Assembly (NCBI GenBank): GCA_021229015.1
Contig: CM037789.1
Location: 26,089,377 to 26,153,376 of the forward strand
Direction of reading: 5' to 3'
DNA: 64,000 nucleotides
From: Solen grandis
Taxonomy: Eukaryota > Mollusca > Bivalvia > Adapedonta > Solenidae
This document shows, piece after piece, positions 10,920 through 22,410 of the stretch. Numbering within the stretch: position 1 is the stretch's first letter; every line of letters starts with the position of its first letter. A program made the position numbers and the translations under genes. The notes below the pieces were generated by a model. It saw only the letters and a list, made by a program, of their open reading frames with translations. It did not search any database and had not been told where the DNA came from.

Positions 10920-13036
10920 TATATTAGTTTGAATGAAATCATACCTTCATGTGGAAAGATGGCTTAGTTAGTACATGTGCCTCATTATTTATGTATAAAT
11001 CACTCTTGAACATAGAATTTTTAACGTGCATGCCAGAAGATATTTTCATTTTTAATCCTCCTTTTTCCTCTCTTGTTCTTATCTCTCAGATTGTATTGAT
11101 GTACCTACGATAACTGTTGTTGTTGGATCCCAGGACTTGGTTGGGGTTTTTATTTACCTTTTTTCCCCACTTATTTCTTCTCTCTCATCATACATGCAGA
11201 TCATTAACAGCATGAATAATTAATAGAAATGCAGGCCCATAAAGTGTTAATTGTCTAGATGTATCATAAGAGATTGCACTCTGTAGCTGCACACAGAATA
11301 GTGCAACATGTTTTTTATCGGTGAGATCCTACAGCCTACTTTATTATCCAGAAGCTTATCTGAAGCCTTGCCAATCCTTCCCCCCTTACAACCAAACCCC
11401 TCAAACCACATCAGGTATCAATGGGCCCTTCTGTTTGTGGATCATTTAGTGGGTTCAATTAGAGATACCTGTGTCTTGTAGATATATCCTCCCCCACACC
11501 AGTGAGCCATGCTCCCATTTGGAGGATGTGCAAATTGTCTTATCTCTCTTCCATCATTCCTTTGCATCTTTTATACATGTGCACCGCTCTTCCTGGATCA
11601 TGTGCTGTGTATGTGTGTGTATCCTGATGGACTGGTGCCTTATCTTCTGCTTCTGAAGCAGCATGCTGAGCCCCTGAGATGAGATTTATGTCTGTGTACC
11701 AGTCCATGTCAACCTGCTGCCTTATCTCTCTCCAGAATTTAAAGAGCTAATTTTAAGGGTCTATCATGGATGCCACATTTCCTTCAGGAACCAGAACCAG
11801 CTTCTGATAGGCCAGGTGTCAGAGATCATGAAAATGATTGAGCAAGGTCTAAAATTAGATTTTTTTATGAATGAAATGTAGTTACTCTAAAGTTTTTATC
11901 AGTTCTGAACATCAACAGAAATTTTTACTGCAGTGTTAATGTTTTGAAATAACATTAATGTGAAGAATCCTTTTTAATCTGCAGTACGAGCAAGAAGTTA
12001 CTTATCTTGAAAATATTTGCTTGTAAAAATAACCAATGAAAGGGAGATGTTGTTATGTACACATGCTAAAGCAGTGTTTAGTTAATTCAATGCCGTAAAT
12101 CAAGGTGACAATTACTTTCTGATAGAAAGATTAAGTTGTGGAAGAAAGTCACTCATTATGAGTTAAAGGTTATGCGGTTATGTCAAATGTATGATGAAAA
12201 AAGAGTGTCATGTGGGAAAGTAACATCATAATTTTGTATTTACGTGCCTACTTCACGTAATTTTAGTTATATAGATCAGTAATTTGTAGAAGTTTCAGGA
12301 CTAAAAGCTTACCCGCGTACTACAGTATGAATCACATCAGCAACAGCAACAAAAACATAGAAACACACATTGGACATTAACATTGAATGACTGTTAGGGT
12401 CACACCCATTGCCCTCCAAAAATATCCTCAACCTCCCTTGACAGCTTACAAACACTGACACTATGTAGGATCCATTGGTGTGTTGGTTAGGACGGCTGGA
12501 GAAACTACGTTTAAACCACCTGGTAGGCTGGATGAAACCTTGAGGGTCACACTTTCTGCATCAGAATTTGGCTGACAAAGGATATAGCAAGATAACAGAT
12601 GTAGATGTTAAAGATAAGGTAAGATAGGAGGGGGGAATGGAAACCTCCTTGTCTCACACCCATGTGTCTGTTGGATATGCTATTTAGATGTGGAGACTGC
12701 AGGTCTACTGGCCACTGTGGCTAAATGTCATCTACATGGACTAATGGATAGACATTAGTGGAGATGTGATTATTTAGCTGTGAGTGTTGGACATATTAGG
12801 AGCAGATGTGGTATGTAGTTAACTTTCTGAATTGAAGGCTAGTCAAGACTAACAAAATGATCAAACTGTCTTTTGTCTTCTTAGTGCCAAGTTTGAGTAA
12901 ACAATTGGAATGGCATCTTTTTGCACTTATACTTACTCTATCATTGGATGGGGCAGTAAAAGATTTTCTTTTTTGTTTTTAAAATCCTTCTGAAATCAAT
13001 ATCTTCTGTAATTACACTAGCTACCTAGTTGTGTAT
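10920..13036. other. Unique DNA, nothing recognised
   Basis: No exon or repeat family is confidently visible. A CT-rich, CCCC-containing patch lies at 11370-11600 and a GC-richer patch at 12380-12720. Confidence 0.4.
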
Positions 13037-13268
13037 TTAACCCTTTCCCTCATATAGACTCATTTTGACGCACTCACTAGGTACCACATAAAGCCTGATC
13101 TGCAGAAAACCACAGTTAAACCTTACCAAATTTAATTAAAAAATCCTCATTTCCAGACCACAGAGGAGCAGCGAACAGCATAAAACCTTGAGTAACTCGC
13201 AGGCTGATCTGGTTTTATGCTGTTTGCATAGGTCTTTTCATGGTATCCTCTATGAGGGAAAGGGTTAA
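13037..13268 (+). mobile_element. TTAA-type MITE, family A copy 2
   Basis: A complete 232-bp copy bounded by intact TTAA at both ends, with termini TTAACCCTTTCCCTCATA and TATGAGGGAAAGGGTTAA. The left third reads GACTCATTTTGACGCACTC. The right part holds the hairpin from GCGAACAGCATAAAACC to GGTTTTATGCTGTTTGC. Non-coding; piggyBac-type by target site and terminus. Confidence 0.9.
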
Positions 13269-13499
13269 GTTATGATGTTACAGATATTCTTTTCTTTTAT
13301 TTTGTTGCACCATTGTTTTTGTATCACATGATCAGTTTCTTGCCCTTCTTCCTGTCCAGGATATAGATTTAATCAGACATGGCAGGACTGTTTCTGTTTT
13401 CATAGAGAGGAGAGCCTTAGGCAGTGTATTACTTAAGGTATACTCAACCTGTGATGTATGGTTCTTCTGTTGTGCTGGTAACACTAGATAATGGCCGGC

Positions 13500-13900
13500 T
13501 TATTTACTGTGGCTCATCAGTTTTATCTCAGCCTGCAGGCTGATTTGGCATGACACTTACCATCAAGCATTTCTATGGCAACCACTGGTTCTGCGTGCTT
13601 CTTTTGTTTGTTGTAAATGTGTAATGTTTGTTTCAGATGACTGCGAGGTGGTTTATTTACTCAAGTAGAGTAATGAAATTTTCGTGGTAATTTAATGCTA
13701 CATTATTCTAAGATCAATCAGGGTAACTTTGGTGTAGCCCTGCTGTGTATATGGGTCAGCTGCCATCATTTTTATCTTTCAAGAAAATTTGCAAGTTCTC
13801 TAAATAATGTTTTAGTGCATCTATTTACAGGATTAGATAATCCCTATACAACAATTATATCCACCCGTTAAACTCAGAGAAAAAGGAAGCAATTACCATG
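13500..13900. other. Unique DNA up to the assembly gap
   Basis: A small palindromic patch (CAGCCTGCAGGCTG near 13533) recalls the hairpin core of the TTAA elements, but no termini are visible. Nothing else was recognised. Confidence 0.35.
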
Positions 13901-14000
13901 NNNNNNNNNNNNNNNNNNNNNNNNNNNNNNNNNNNNNNNNNNNNNNNNNNNNNNNNNNNNNNNNNNNNNNNNNNNNNNNNNNNNNNNNNNNNNNNNNNNN
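13901..14000. other. Assembly gap (100 N)
   Basis: Exactly 100 unknown bases. A round number usually means a scaffold join of unknown true length, so distances across it are unreliable. Confidence 0.98.
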
Positions 14001-15400
14001 TTACATATTTCCATAACTGACATTAATGAACAACAGGATGAGAATTAAGGAGAAAAAATTATGGAAGAATTGGAAGTAATCTCTCAGATGGAGGAGTTTG
14101 AGCTCTTCATTATTTTTTTTCTGTCTGCATCTAATCAACTGTGAATATAGACAAATAAACAATCCTAAAAACTTGGAAAATCAACTAAATCAGGTGTTTA
14201 AGTTTACATGTACTGTGATCAAAGTACTGTAAGGATTATTATCACAAGTGCTGGCATTCTCAATATTTTTATTCAAAGATGAAGTTGTTAAAAGATTTCT
14301 TTTTCATATTTTGCTAAGAGAAAAAGTTTATTTAGAAAAAAAGGAGGAAAGGAGTCTGACAAGACAGGTGATTTTAACATATAACATTTATCTCAATATA
14401 AACACCTGCCTTTAGTTCAGTTTTTATGGGTACAAAAATAGATTTTCTGTTAAATAAGTTTAAAGTCGGTAACCTAGCAACTGAAGTGTTGCAGCATCCA
14501 TTTGTTTTTACTGCTAAAAATGTGACTCATTTTGAAGTAATGCAGACATTTGAGTGCCGGAAACATTTTAATTAGTTAATTTCTTCAGTATTTATAAAGA
14601 GTATTGCACTCAGGTAACAAATGAGTGAACTTTCAATAGATTTGAAACCATGTAAGTTTTTGTGTTTTTACATAATGTTATAGCGTGATGAAAGTAGACA
14701 AGGTCTCATTTTAAAATATAAGATTTATTTCCTGAAATGATTGCATTGTATAGAAAAAACATTATAGTGTACTAGTTGGCAGAGGTTTTTCTTGCTTGTA
14801 TACTGAACAAGGGTGCACGTCCTATGAATTTACCGTCTAGTATAACCTGTACTAGACAGCTCACCTGCAATGACATCAGGGCTTTCTTAACCAATCAGAG
14901 ATACTTTAAGTATTTAACTGGTCTGCCCATCTGTCTCTGTTTATCTATCTGTCTCTCTTTTTTTATTTTCATTTCTCATGATCATTTTATGGATATACAA
15001 TTCATCATTTACTTTATTTCATTTTTCTGTTTAACATTTTAAGTCTGTATGCTCAAAAAAAAATCTTCTCTTTCTGATTTCCCTCCTTTATGGCTCTCTC
15101 TCTCTCTCTTCCCAAGTACTCCTGACCCCTGACCCCAGATACTGGGACCCTCAGTCAGCACACTTTCCCTGCCAGGCAACTGAGACTTTCCTGGGCTGAT
15201 TTACACGGACCTCATAATTGATCTGAAGATCAGAGTATTTAAACTGGACATTTTCATAATGATAAGAGGTGGGGGTCAGAGGTCAAACATCTGGGATTAG
15301 CCCAACATTAGTCTAGTGTGGATGTACAGTTATTAGTCACATTGCAGACAAGCACTGCCCTGGATAGTATGTGACTGTAAGTGTTCATGCAAGTTCAAGT
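14001..15400. other. AT-rich unique DNA
   Basis: No gene is recognised. A (TC)n patch lies at about 15091-15112. An open frame of 88 codons at 14776-15042 is hydrophobic because of T-rich sequence and lacks other support. Confidence 0.4.
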
Positions 15401-15404
15401 GATT

Positions 15405-15520
15405 GCACTGTTTGTTGGATTTTATGTCCCATCAACAGTATTTCACTCATTTATTTGTGACAGATCACATTGCTGATGTGCTGCAGTATTATGCCATATA
15501 CACCTAACAGCATTCTTTAA
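15405..15520 (-). mobile_element. SINE S2 3'-half fragment, minus strand
   Basis: GGATTTTATGTCCCATCAAC, AGTATTTCACTCATT and a CACATTGCTGATGTGCTGCA block match the minus-strand S2 copy at 56390-56655 (TTTTATGTCCCATCAATAGT). The tRNA-like head is absent. Confidence 0.5.
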
Positions 15521-15698
15521 CAGTATCAGATGATGATATCTTTAATACAAATCATTTTAATTAATTACAGAAAGTTTAAGAATAAGAAAGCAATGTTGAA
15601 ATAAAACAGGTATAATAAGCTTACTTTTGGATTTTAGATTACATAAATTTTTTATACAGTTGGGTTCAAACAGGTTACATTGAGAAAGTAATTTCAAT

Positions 15699-15718
15699 GG
15701 GGGGGGGGGGGGGGGGGG
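15699..15718 (+). repeat. Poly-G tract of 20
   Basis: Twenty consecutive G in AT-rich DNA, followed by AATGG. The minus strand therefore reads poly-C, giving a run of prolines in an open frame there that is an artefact. The length may be affected by sequencing error. Confidence 0.8.
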
Positions 15719-16049
15719 AATGGTTGTGACCCCACCCTGGATCCACTCCCGGGCCTTGTAGCATTTTTGGCACCTCTGATTAAGGTCTATGTCCTTGAAA
15801 AATCTTAAAAATTGATTTTTTTGTAGTGCACACATTCTAGGTTAACAAAAAATTGGGATGTTACATTCTACCTGCGGATTTGAGCAGTGTTTTCATTCAG
15901 GAATTTAGGAAGAAGGAATTTCAGGTTGTATTTACATAAACTTTACAGTGTCTGACATACCTAGATGTGTCAGTTATAGAGGGGAGAACCTTGTGCCTAA
16001 TTTAAAGTGGAATTTCTTAAGACTTCTGCACACTATAAATCACGTTGTC

Positions 16050-16310
16050 TTAACCCTTTCCCTCATAGAGGACACCATGACCTATGCGAATCAGCATAAA
16101 ACCAGATCAGCCTGCGAGTAACTCGCAGGCTGATCAGGTTTTATGCTGTTTGCTGCTCCTCAGTGGTCTGGAAATGAGGATTTTATAATTAAATTTGGTA
16201 AGGTTTAACTGTGGTTTTCTGCAGATCAGGCTTTATGTGGTACTGCAGATCAGCTTTATGTGATACCTATTGAAGGCGTCAAAATGAGTCTATATGAGGG
16301 AAAGGGTTAA
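16050..16310 (-). mobile_element. TTAA-type MITE, family A copy 3 with internal duplication
   Basis: Full-length minus-strand copy between TTAA at 16050-16053 and 16307-16310. At 261 bp it is longer than its relatives (230-244 bp). The extra length comes largely from a tandem duplication of about 24 bp around TGCAGATCAGGCTTTATGTG near 16220-16266. The hairpin lies near the left end; its outer left arm is altered (GCGAATCAGCAT, with AAAAG of AAAAGACC lost). Confidence 0.88.
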
Positions 16311-16384
16311 ATTGTTTATTTTTAGATAAACAGTGCAGATCCATTTCTTTATAACACACTTCATTACAATGAGCATATGGCAGA

Positions 16385-16628
16385 ATAACCCTTTCCCTCA
16401 TATACATACTCATTTTTAAGCCCTCATTAGGTATCACATAAAGCCTGATCTGCAGAAAACCACAGTTAAACCTTACCAAATTTAATTACAAAATCCTCAT
16501 TTCCAGACCACTGAGGAGCAGCGAACAGCATAAAACCTGATCAGCCTGCGAGTTACTCGCAGGCTGATCTGGTTTTATGCTGTTCGCATAGGTCTTTTCA
16601 TGGTTTCCTTAATGAGGGAAAGGGTTAA
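16385..16628 (+). mobile_element. TTAA-type MITE, family A copy 4
   Basis: Complete plus-strand copy bounded by ATAA and TTAA. The hairpin arms are almost perfect (GCGAACAGCATAAAACC and GGTTTTATGCTGTTCGC around GCCTGCGAGTTACTCGCAGG). It starts only 74 bp after copy 3 in the opposite orientation. Confidence 0.9.
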
Positions 16629-16820
16629 CCTCATAATAGACATGTTTTGATGGCAAGCAGAGCAGACCAAGATCTAACCTAACAAACCCTTCTTGGAGCT
16701 GTCTGATCAGGGTCTGCTTTGTTTGCTCATACAATATCATAGCTCCTCCGATTCTACACCATTGCACAACAACAACAAAAATGAATTGTTTCATAAATTA
16801 TGACATAATTATGTGCCCTT
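16625..16820 (+). mobile_element. TTAA-type MITE, family B copy 1, abutting family A
   Basis: It begins at the same TTAA that ends family A copy 4. TTAACCTCATAATAGACATG and TTTTGATGGCAAGCAGAGCA are a diverged version of the family B terminus. The hairpin follows: AGCAGACCAAGATC pairing loosely with TGATCAGGGTCTGCTTTGTT. The right end (GTTTCATAAATTATGACATA) resembles other B copies but has no clear terminal repeat, so the copy is truncated or decayed there. Confidence 0.6.
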
Positions 16821-17069
16821 ATCTTCTTTATTTTTTCTTTAGAATTTTATAAATATTATTGGTACAGCAGGTTCAATTCAGATTTTAACAAGTTAAACTG
16901 ATTCCTCACGGACACTTTTCGTATCATTGCATGAGAGTCATGTTGCCTTCATTATAATCTTGAGCATTCTTTGAAGTTAAAGCAAATATTTTAATTGTTC
17001 TGCTTTTCTGTCATTTATGATTTAAAAATACGAATCAGCAGAAATTTAACCATATAGTAAGAAATGCCA

Positions 17070-17285
17070 CCCTGTAACCAGGAAGCTGTGGGTTTGATCC
17101 CTTACTTGAACATAAAATGGTACTGGTTACCCCCCCCCCCCCTTTAACTTAGCACTGCCTGGTGACAGAATAATGTGACAGAGTGCAAAATCATGCCATT
17201 TGTCTATGGCATGATATGTATGTCTATGTATTAGCAGACATAATTCCTCAATGACTGAAATATTCAACAAGTGAAAGGGAGTTCA
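17070..17285 (+). mobile_element. SINE S2, diverged copy with poly-C insertion
   Basis: B-box-like GTGGGTTTGATCCC at about 17088-17101 precedes AAAATGGTACTGGTT, 13 consecutive C (17130-17142), and a body with AATAATGTGACAGAGTG, a TGCCATTTGTCTATGGCATG block and CAATGACTGAAATATTC. The order matches S2 at 33580-33790. Confidence 0.6.
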
Positions 17286-17707
17286 CTCTTTTTACCTAAA
17301 GCCTGAATATTGAGCATTATTAAGAGTTGATTCCCTTGGATCACCTAACCACTTGTAGATATTTTAGTGCCACATGAAATCTTCTCTGACAGTAAGCATG
17401 CTATTGTTATGACGTTCATGACATTACTAGAAGGCAACGCCTAGAATTTGCGCTAAATTGGCACTGTCATTAAGTCACTAACATGGAATGTGAGGCAGAT
17501 ATTGTAAACAAGCAACAGGTTGTTAGAGAACCGAAAGGAAAGAAGTAGGAGTGTTGTGAGAGTACAGAGACTATCATATGGCAACCATATAATTTTTTGT
17601 TTTGAGGAGTATAGTTAAAAAAAAATAATGAGAACTTAAACTTGAATTATCTTTTGATTTACTGAATTTTTTAACAAGGATCTCTTGATATTCTATCTTA
17701 CCTATTG

Positions 17708-17944
17708 TTAACCCTTTCCCTCAAAGAGGACACCATGAAAAGACCTATGCGAACAGCATTAAACCAGATCAGCCTGCAAGTAACTCGCAGGCTGATCAAG
17801 TTTTATGCTGTTCGCTGCTCCTCAGTGGTCTGGAAATGAGGATTTTGTAATTAATAAGTAAGGTTATAACTGTGGATTTCTGAGATCAGGCTTTTATGTG
17901 GTACATTGATTTCTAAAATGAGTCTATATGAGGGAAAGGGTTAC
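17708..17944 (-). mobile_element. TTAA-type MITE, family A copy 5
   Basis: Minus-strand copy from TTAACCCTTTCCCTCAAAGA to TATGAGGGAAAGGGTTAC. The hairpin is near the left end (GCGAACAGCATTAAACC). The interior has lost several bases compared with copy 7. Confidence 0.87.
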
Positions 17945-17946
17945 TT

Positions 17947-18194
17947 ATAACCCTTGACCACATAAATATTCATGACCAGATTTATAAAAATTAATTTATC
18001 AAACTTTAAAAGGTGTTTTAAAAACAATGGATTTTTCTTTGCTATTCAGACTATGTAGTATCTTAGCTACAATATTATATGAGCAAACAGAAGAGACCCT
18101 GATCAGACAGCACCTGATAGGAGCTGTCTGATCAGGCTGGCCCTGCTCTGTTCACCAGTGCATCAAAACAAGTCTATATAAGGTCAAGGGTTAA
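17947..18194 (-). mobile_element. TTAA-type MITE, family B copy 2
   Basis: It starts ATAACCCTTGACCACAT two bases after family A copy 5 and ends AGGTCAAGGGTTAA. The hairpin lies near the right end: GAGCAAACAGAAGAGACCCT, then GATCAGACAGCACC, then GGAGCTGTCTGATCAGG. The segment GTGCATCAAAACAAGTCTAT next to the right terminus is shared with family A. Confidence 0.8.
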
Positions 18195-20770
18195 TTATTT
18201 TTCCTTCTCTAAATTAATGATCTACTAATGGAAATATTTAATATATTGTTTTCTTTTACATAGTGATAAAAAAACTGGAAGAAGTGTAATTATTCATGAA
18301 TCAAATCATTTACAAAATCATTGAAAATAAATCTGATAAAAAAATACAATACTTTACAGTATTAAATATAATTGCGTTGTTTGAACACATAATATCATGC
18401 AATGTACAAATAATGACAGGGAGGTGACATTACCTTCACCATCATGAGAATTAAACTTCCATTTCACCTTAAAAATTCAGTGCAGATGCAATCATCCAAT
18501 GAACTTGAACATATAGGCTATTTTGCTCAAAGTCTATAAAGACTTGCATTTACTATAAAATTCCCACAATCACTTGATAGACCATGATCACAATTTAATG
18601 ATGGGTGGATTACCTTAAAAAGAATTGATTCATTACAAACTCAAGCAGCCTCCTTGTGTGTTTTTGTGTGACTGGGCCTTATTGTTTGGTGGTCCCAGTA
18701 GAGATAAAGTAATCAAGGTGATGGATTCCATCGCCATACATACCAGGGTCTATGAAATAATTCTTTTCATCTGTCATTTCTACTCCCTCAAAAACATAAT
18801 ACAGGAATATCAACTCTGTTAATGATGGGTAATCAAAAACTGTGATTTTCTCCGATTCATTGCTTGCGATTGTAAAGTCCAATGTTGATGCTCAATATTT
18901 TAAGAGAATTCTCTTTCCTTTTTATTGAAATTGATGAATGCTTATTGATTAAGAAGATAATTAATGTGTTTTGGATTATTGTAACTTTTGTGATGATGTG
19001 ATACCTGTGGGTTATAATACAGAAGGACATGTGAATGTTTGAATGTTAACTTTGTATCTATAGAATACCTAGTTTGTATTGTATGAGGACACCAAAATGT
19101 CACACATATTGTTAAAATTGACAATTAAAGTTTCATCAAGCAGAGTGTTGTGGAAAAAGAATATTTGTTCTTTTTATTATGTGAACTGAAGAAGTATTCC
19201 ACACAGATAAATAACTTTTTTTATTCATTTTTTTAATTTTTGCTTGAAGGGCTTTATCAAAAATCATGAAGAAAACACAAGCGCTATATTATTGCATTTC
19301 AACCAAAATCAATATTGCGTAGCGAAAACAAAAACAGGAAATGACATCATGTTGTGTATAATAATGCATGTTCAATCATACAGTCATGTTATGCTCTATA
19401 CCTGCGAAGTTTTGACACAACAATATATGACATCAATGTCATGACATTAATTCCTGTTTATGCTATGTAGACATTTTCTTGTGTACCAAAAAAAAAATAA
19501 AACAAACAAAAGAAATGAGGAAGTCCCACAATTCCATGGTGTCAGCAAACATTTAGTGAACAGGAAGTAAACACATTTTGGTATACAACCAGTTTCTAGT
19601 ATTTTAGAATTTCAGTCTGTAAAAGTCATTACCTTCACCTTGCAAGTTAGCATCAAGCATTCAGCCAAATTGGCACCAGTTGTGGGCCAAATCTCTTGTA
19701 AATCAGGATATTTAATGCAGGTCTTAGAAGAAATTTAAATACATTCTATACATGGAAAATTAATTTAATTGCTGCTAACATTTGTCTCAGTCATTTTCAA
19801 ACCATTTCAGCTTTCCACAATTATGTAATGCTCCTCTTCAATAATGGGATGGGTGATCAGAGTTTGGAATTTTCTGTGGTTTGAGAGCTGGATCCCTGTA
19901 GCCAGTCTACAACTGGAGGAAACAGCTGTTAAGTGGAGTACCAGTCATTTTTCTGGCAGGTAGTTCAGATGCTAAAAATAGCCTGTCCATATATAGAATG
20001 GTTCCAGTCTCTTCAGCTTCCAGGTAGATAGGTGTATGTACCAGTCTACAAGTCTTCACTGATCTTCCCCATAGATTAGCTATAGAAGTAACATTGTACT
20101 GTGCACCAGTCCGGAATAAGCTCACAGACTGGTATCAACGTAGTCCTAACTGCATCTATTGCGCATGCTTCAAATAAACAAAAAAAACCATCTCTGATGA
20201 AAGAATAAACAGCTGTCATTTACAACAGGAAACAAGAAAAATACTATTCTAATGGGTTGCAAAAAACTTTCAAAACCATGCTATTACACAGGGTTCGTGC
20301 AATATAACAGGTCTTCCGCTAAGTCAAGTATTATGCTGATTTTATCTTGCTAAGTACTGAATAGTTTATGAATAAGTAGATACAGGTTACAAAGTGTTGC
20401 AGGAGTGACGTAATCCTAACTAAGTATAAAGTTGACACCAATGGTGATTTGAATGCACCTTTCCAGGTTTTAGCAGAGCAAATTTAAGCCTCTTCATGGC
20501 TTGATCAACTGCTCACAAACATTGTTACAAACCAAACTGCCCTTTTGTGTAAACGAGGTTAACTATTGACTCCCTATTATCCCATTGTAACTATTGGATA
20601 GCATGTAAGTCAAATTGATTACATCTGTAGACACTGGAAAGGTCCATTAATTTACTGATATTATGCTTCCATTACATCTTATATAATTTACACATATTTT
20701 CATTTAACTTATCATTGAACTTTGTGAATAAAATATATAGACAAAGTATTTCTTTTAGATTGAGTTCTTA
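18195..20770. other. AT-rich unique DNA
   Basis: No gene is recognised. Between 19902 and 20132 there are six CCAGTC or GACTGG hexamers. The remainder is AT-rich with several small open frames of no evident meaning. Confidence 0.45.
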
Positions 20771-20774
20771 CAAC

Positions 20775-20906
20775 TTCAAGTCTTTCAGTGGTTAGTACTT
20801 TGAGCATTGTATGGTCAGATATAAAACTTGCCCCCAAAGTATTCAAACCAACAACCTTTGCGCAAGGGGTCATTTGGGCACTGGACCATGGTGCCTTATT
20901 AACAAG
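20775..20906 (-). mobile_element. SINE S1, minus strand
   Basis: Read on the minus strand: GGCACCATGGTCCAGTG at the 5' end (A box), then AAGGTTGTTGGTTTGAATAC (B box), TTTGGGGGCAAG and GCTCAAAGTACTAACC. This is the S1 order seen at 3580-3776. Confidence 0.65.
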
Positions 20907-21121
20907 AGTCATAGCTATTGGATATTATCCCCATAGCTCTTACAATCTGTGACAGTGTCGACGTATATGACCAGTGAAAAACCAGATCAGTCTGCATATA
21001 ACTTTTATACTTGCTATGCTGTACCTTGGGGATCTGGAGGTTAAACTGGAATACCTTTTTAGAGCAAAAATTGTTTGATTTGACTTTTCAGTCGTCCCAT
21101 ATTGTGGTTTAAGAAAGAGTT

Positions 21122-21195
21122 TCTCTTGATGATGTTCGAGCCAGGGACCTTGAGGCTCATACCCTTTGGTCTCTCTATACTACAGAAATATACCC
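21122..21195 (-). mobile_element. tRNA-like SINE fragment, minus strand
   Basis: The minus strand contains AAGGTCCCTGGCTCGAAC, a B-box-like motif, with AGAGACCAAAGGGTATGAGC upstream. The family is not certain. Confidence 0.35.
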
Positions 21196-21282
21196 AGACC
21201 AGTGGCTAACATTCATCAATCACTTTAGTATATGTAACGTCATACAGGTTAACTTAAATCATCATGAAAATCATTGTCTGAT

Positions 21283-21415
21283 CTTCTATGGTGAATGATA
21301 ATATTTTTATTCTGTAGTGTATGATAATATTTATTCTCTCTTGTGTATGATAGGATTTACCTTCTATGGTGTATGATATTATTTATCTTCTATGGTGTAT
21401 GATATAATTTATCAT
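21283..21415 (+). repeat. Tandem repeat of about 26-29 bp, five degenerate units
   Basis: Units are variants of TTCTATGGTGTATGATATTA and then TTTATC. The last two are nearly identical and the first three are diverged, with small length differences. Confidence 0.7.
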
Positions 21416-21419
21416 TTAT

Positions 21420-22400
21420 GAATATTTCTTTAAAGCAAAAAACACATGGAATTGATTTCAAGTTTGAACAGCCTTAATTTGAAGCCATACAATGATTGAT
21501 GGCCAGGATCATGACCCCTCCATGTCTTGACATATTTATAAGTCCCCTGCAGGCTGATCTGGGACATTGTGAGATATGTGTGTCACTACAGTGCTGTCAG
21601 GAAGTAACGGTACTGATGAAAGTACTGACCCCATGGTCATTGACAGTGGTGTGAATGTTTTATGTGTGCAGCCTGGCTGGTGTTGCTCACACACTGGCAG
21701 CGTGATACTGCTAGTGATTAATTAGGTGACTGATTGTCCTAACAGTTTGCCTGACAGTCCCAGAACTTCTGTCTTGCCCCAGTGGTCTAGTTTTCTGTGA
21801 CAATCTGCTGCTTTACAGCTTTCAGTAGAAGCAGAATGAAGTGTCATGGATGCTGTAAATATGAAGATTGACTATTTATAATTCAAGAGAGGTTTCATTA
21901 TTCTCTGACAATCTCGAGCTGTTCTTCCAACACTTGAGCATGTCTGCTTCTCTAGGAAAGCTTGTCACTTGACATTTGCATCATTGGCACCGTGTAAAAC
22001 ACATTAATGTGGGACATAACTGTTTATCATCAATTGCTGTTGTATTAGTGCTAAGTATGTTTACTTTTTCCTAATGGAGGTATGACTATGCCCCTCATTT
22101 TAAAGAGATGCTCATATGTAGTCTCCCTAACTAAGTTTGGAGACTTATTGTTTTTACTCTGGTTTTCAAAATTGCATTGAGGAAACCTATATACTTATAT
22201 TTTTAACTTAGTCACTTGTAGATGCTCTAAGATGCAATAAAAGTTAAAAATGTCAGATAAATCTTGACCAGCAATTCTGTTTATGAACATAGGAAATGAT
22301 TACAGGTATTTTAGTATCTAAAAAAAAAGTTTCTTTTTTTAATAAAAATGATAATAAACCAGATCTTGAGTAGAACCAGCGCTTGTTTGGAACAAATTTG
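21420..22400. other. Unique DNA, nothing recognised
   Basis: Sequence of mixed composition. A small GC-richer patch lies at 21530-21800. No exon or repeat was identified. Confidence 0.4.
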
Positions 22401-22410
22401 TCTGGTGCAG

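Noticed and set aside
15557..15835. 92-codon minus-strand frame with a proline run
   Set aside because: The prolines come from the poly-G tract; the rest is AT-rich with no coding signature.
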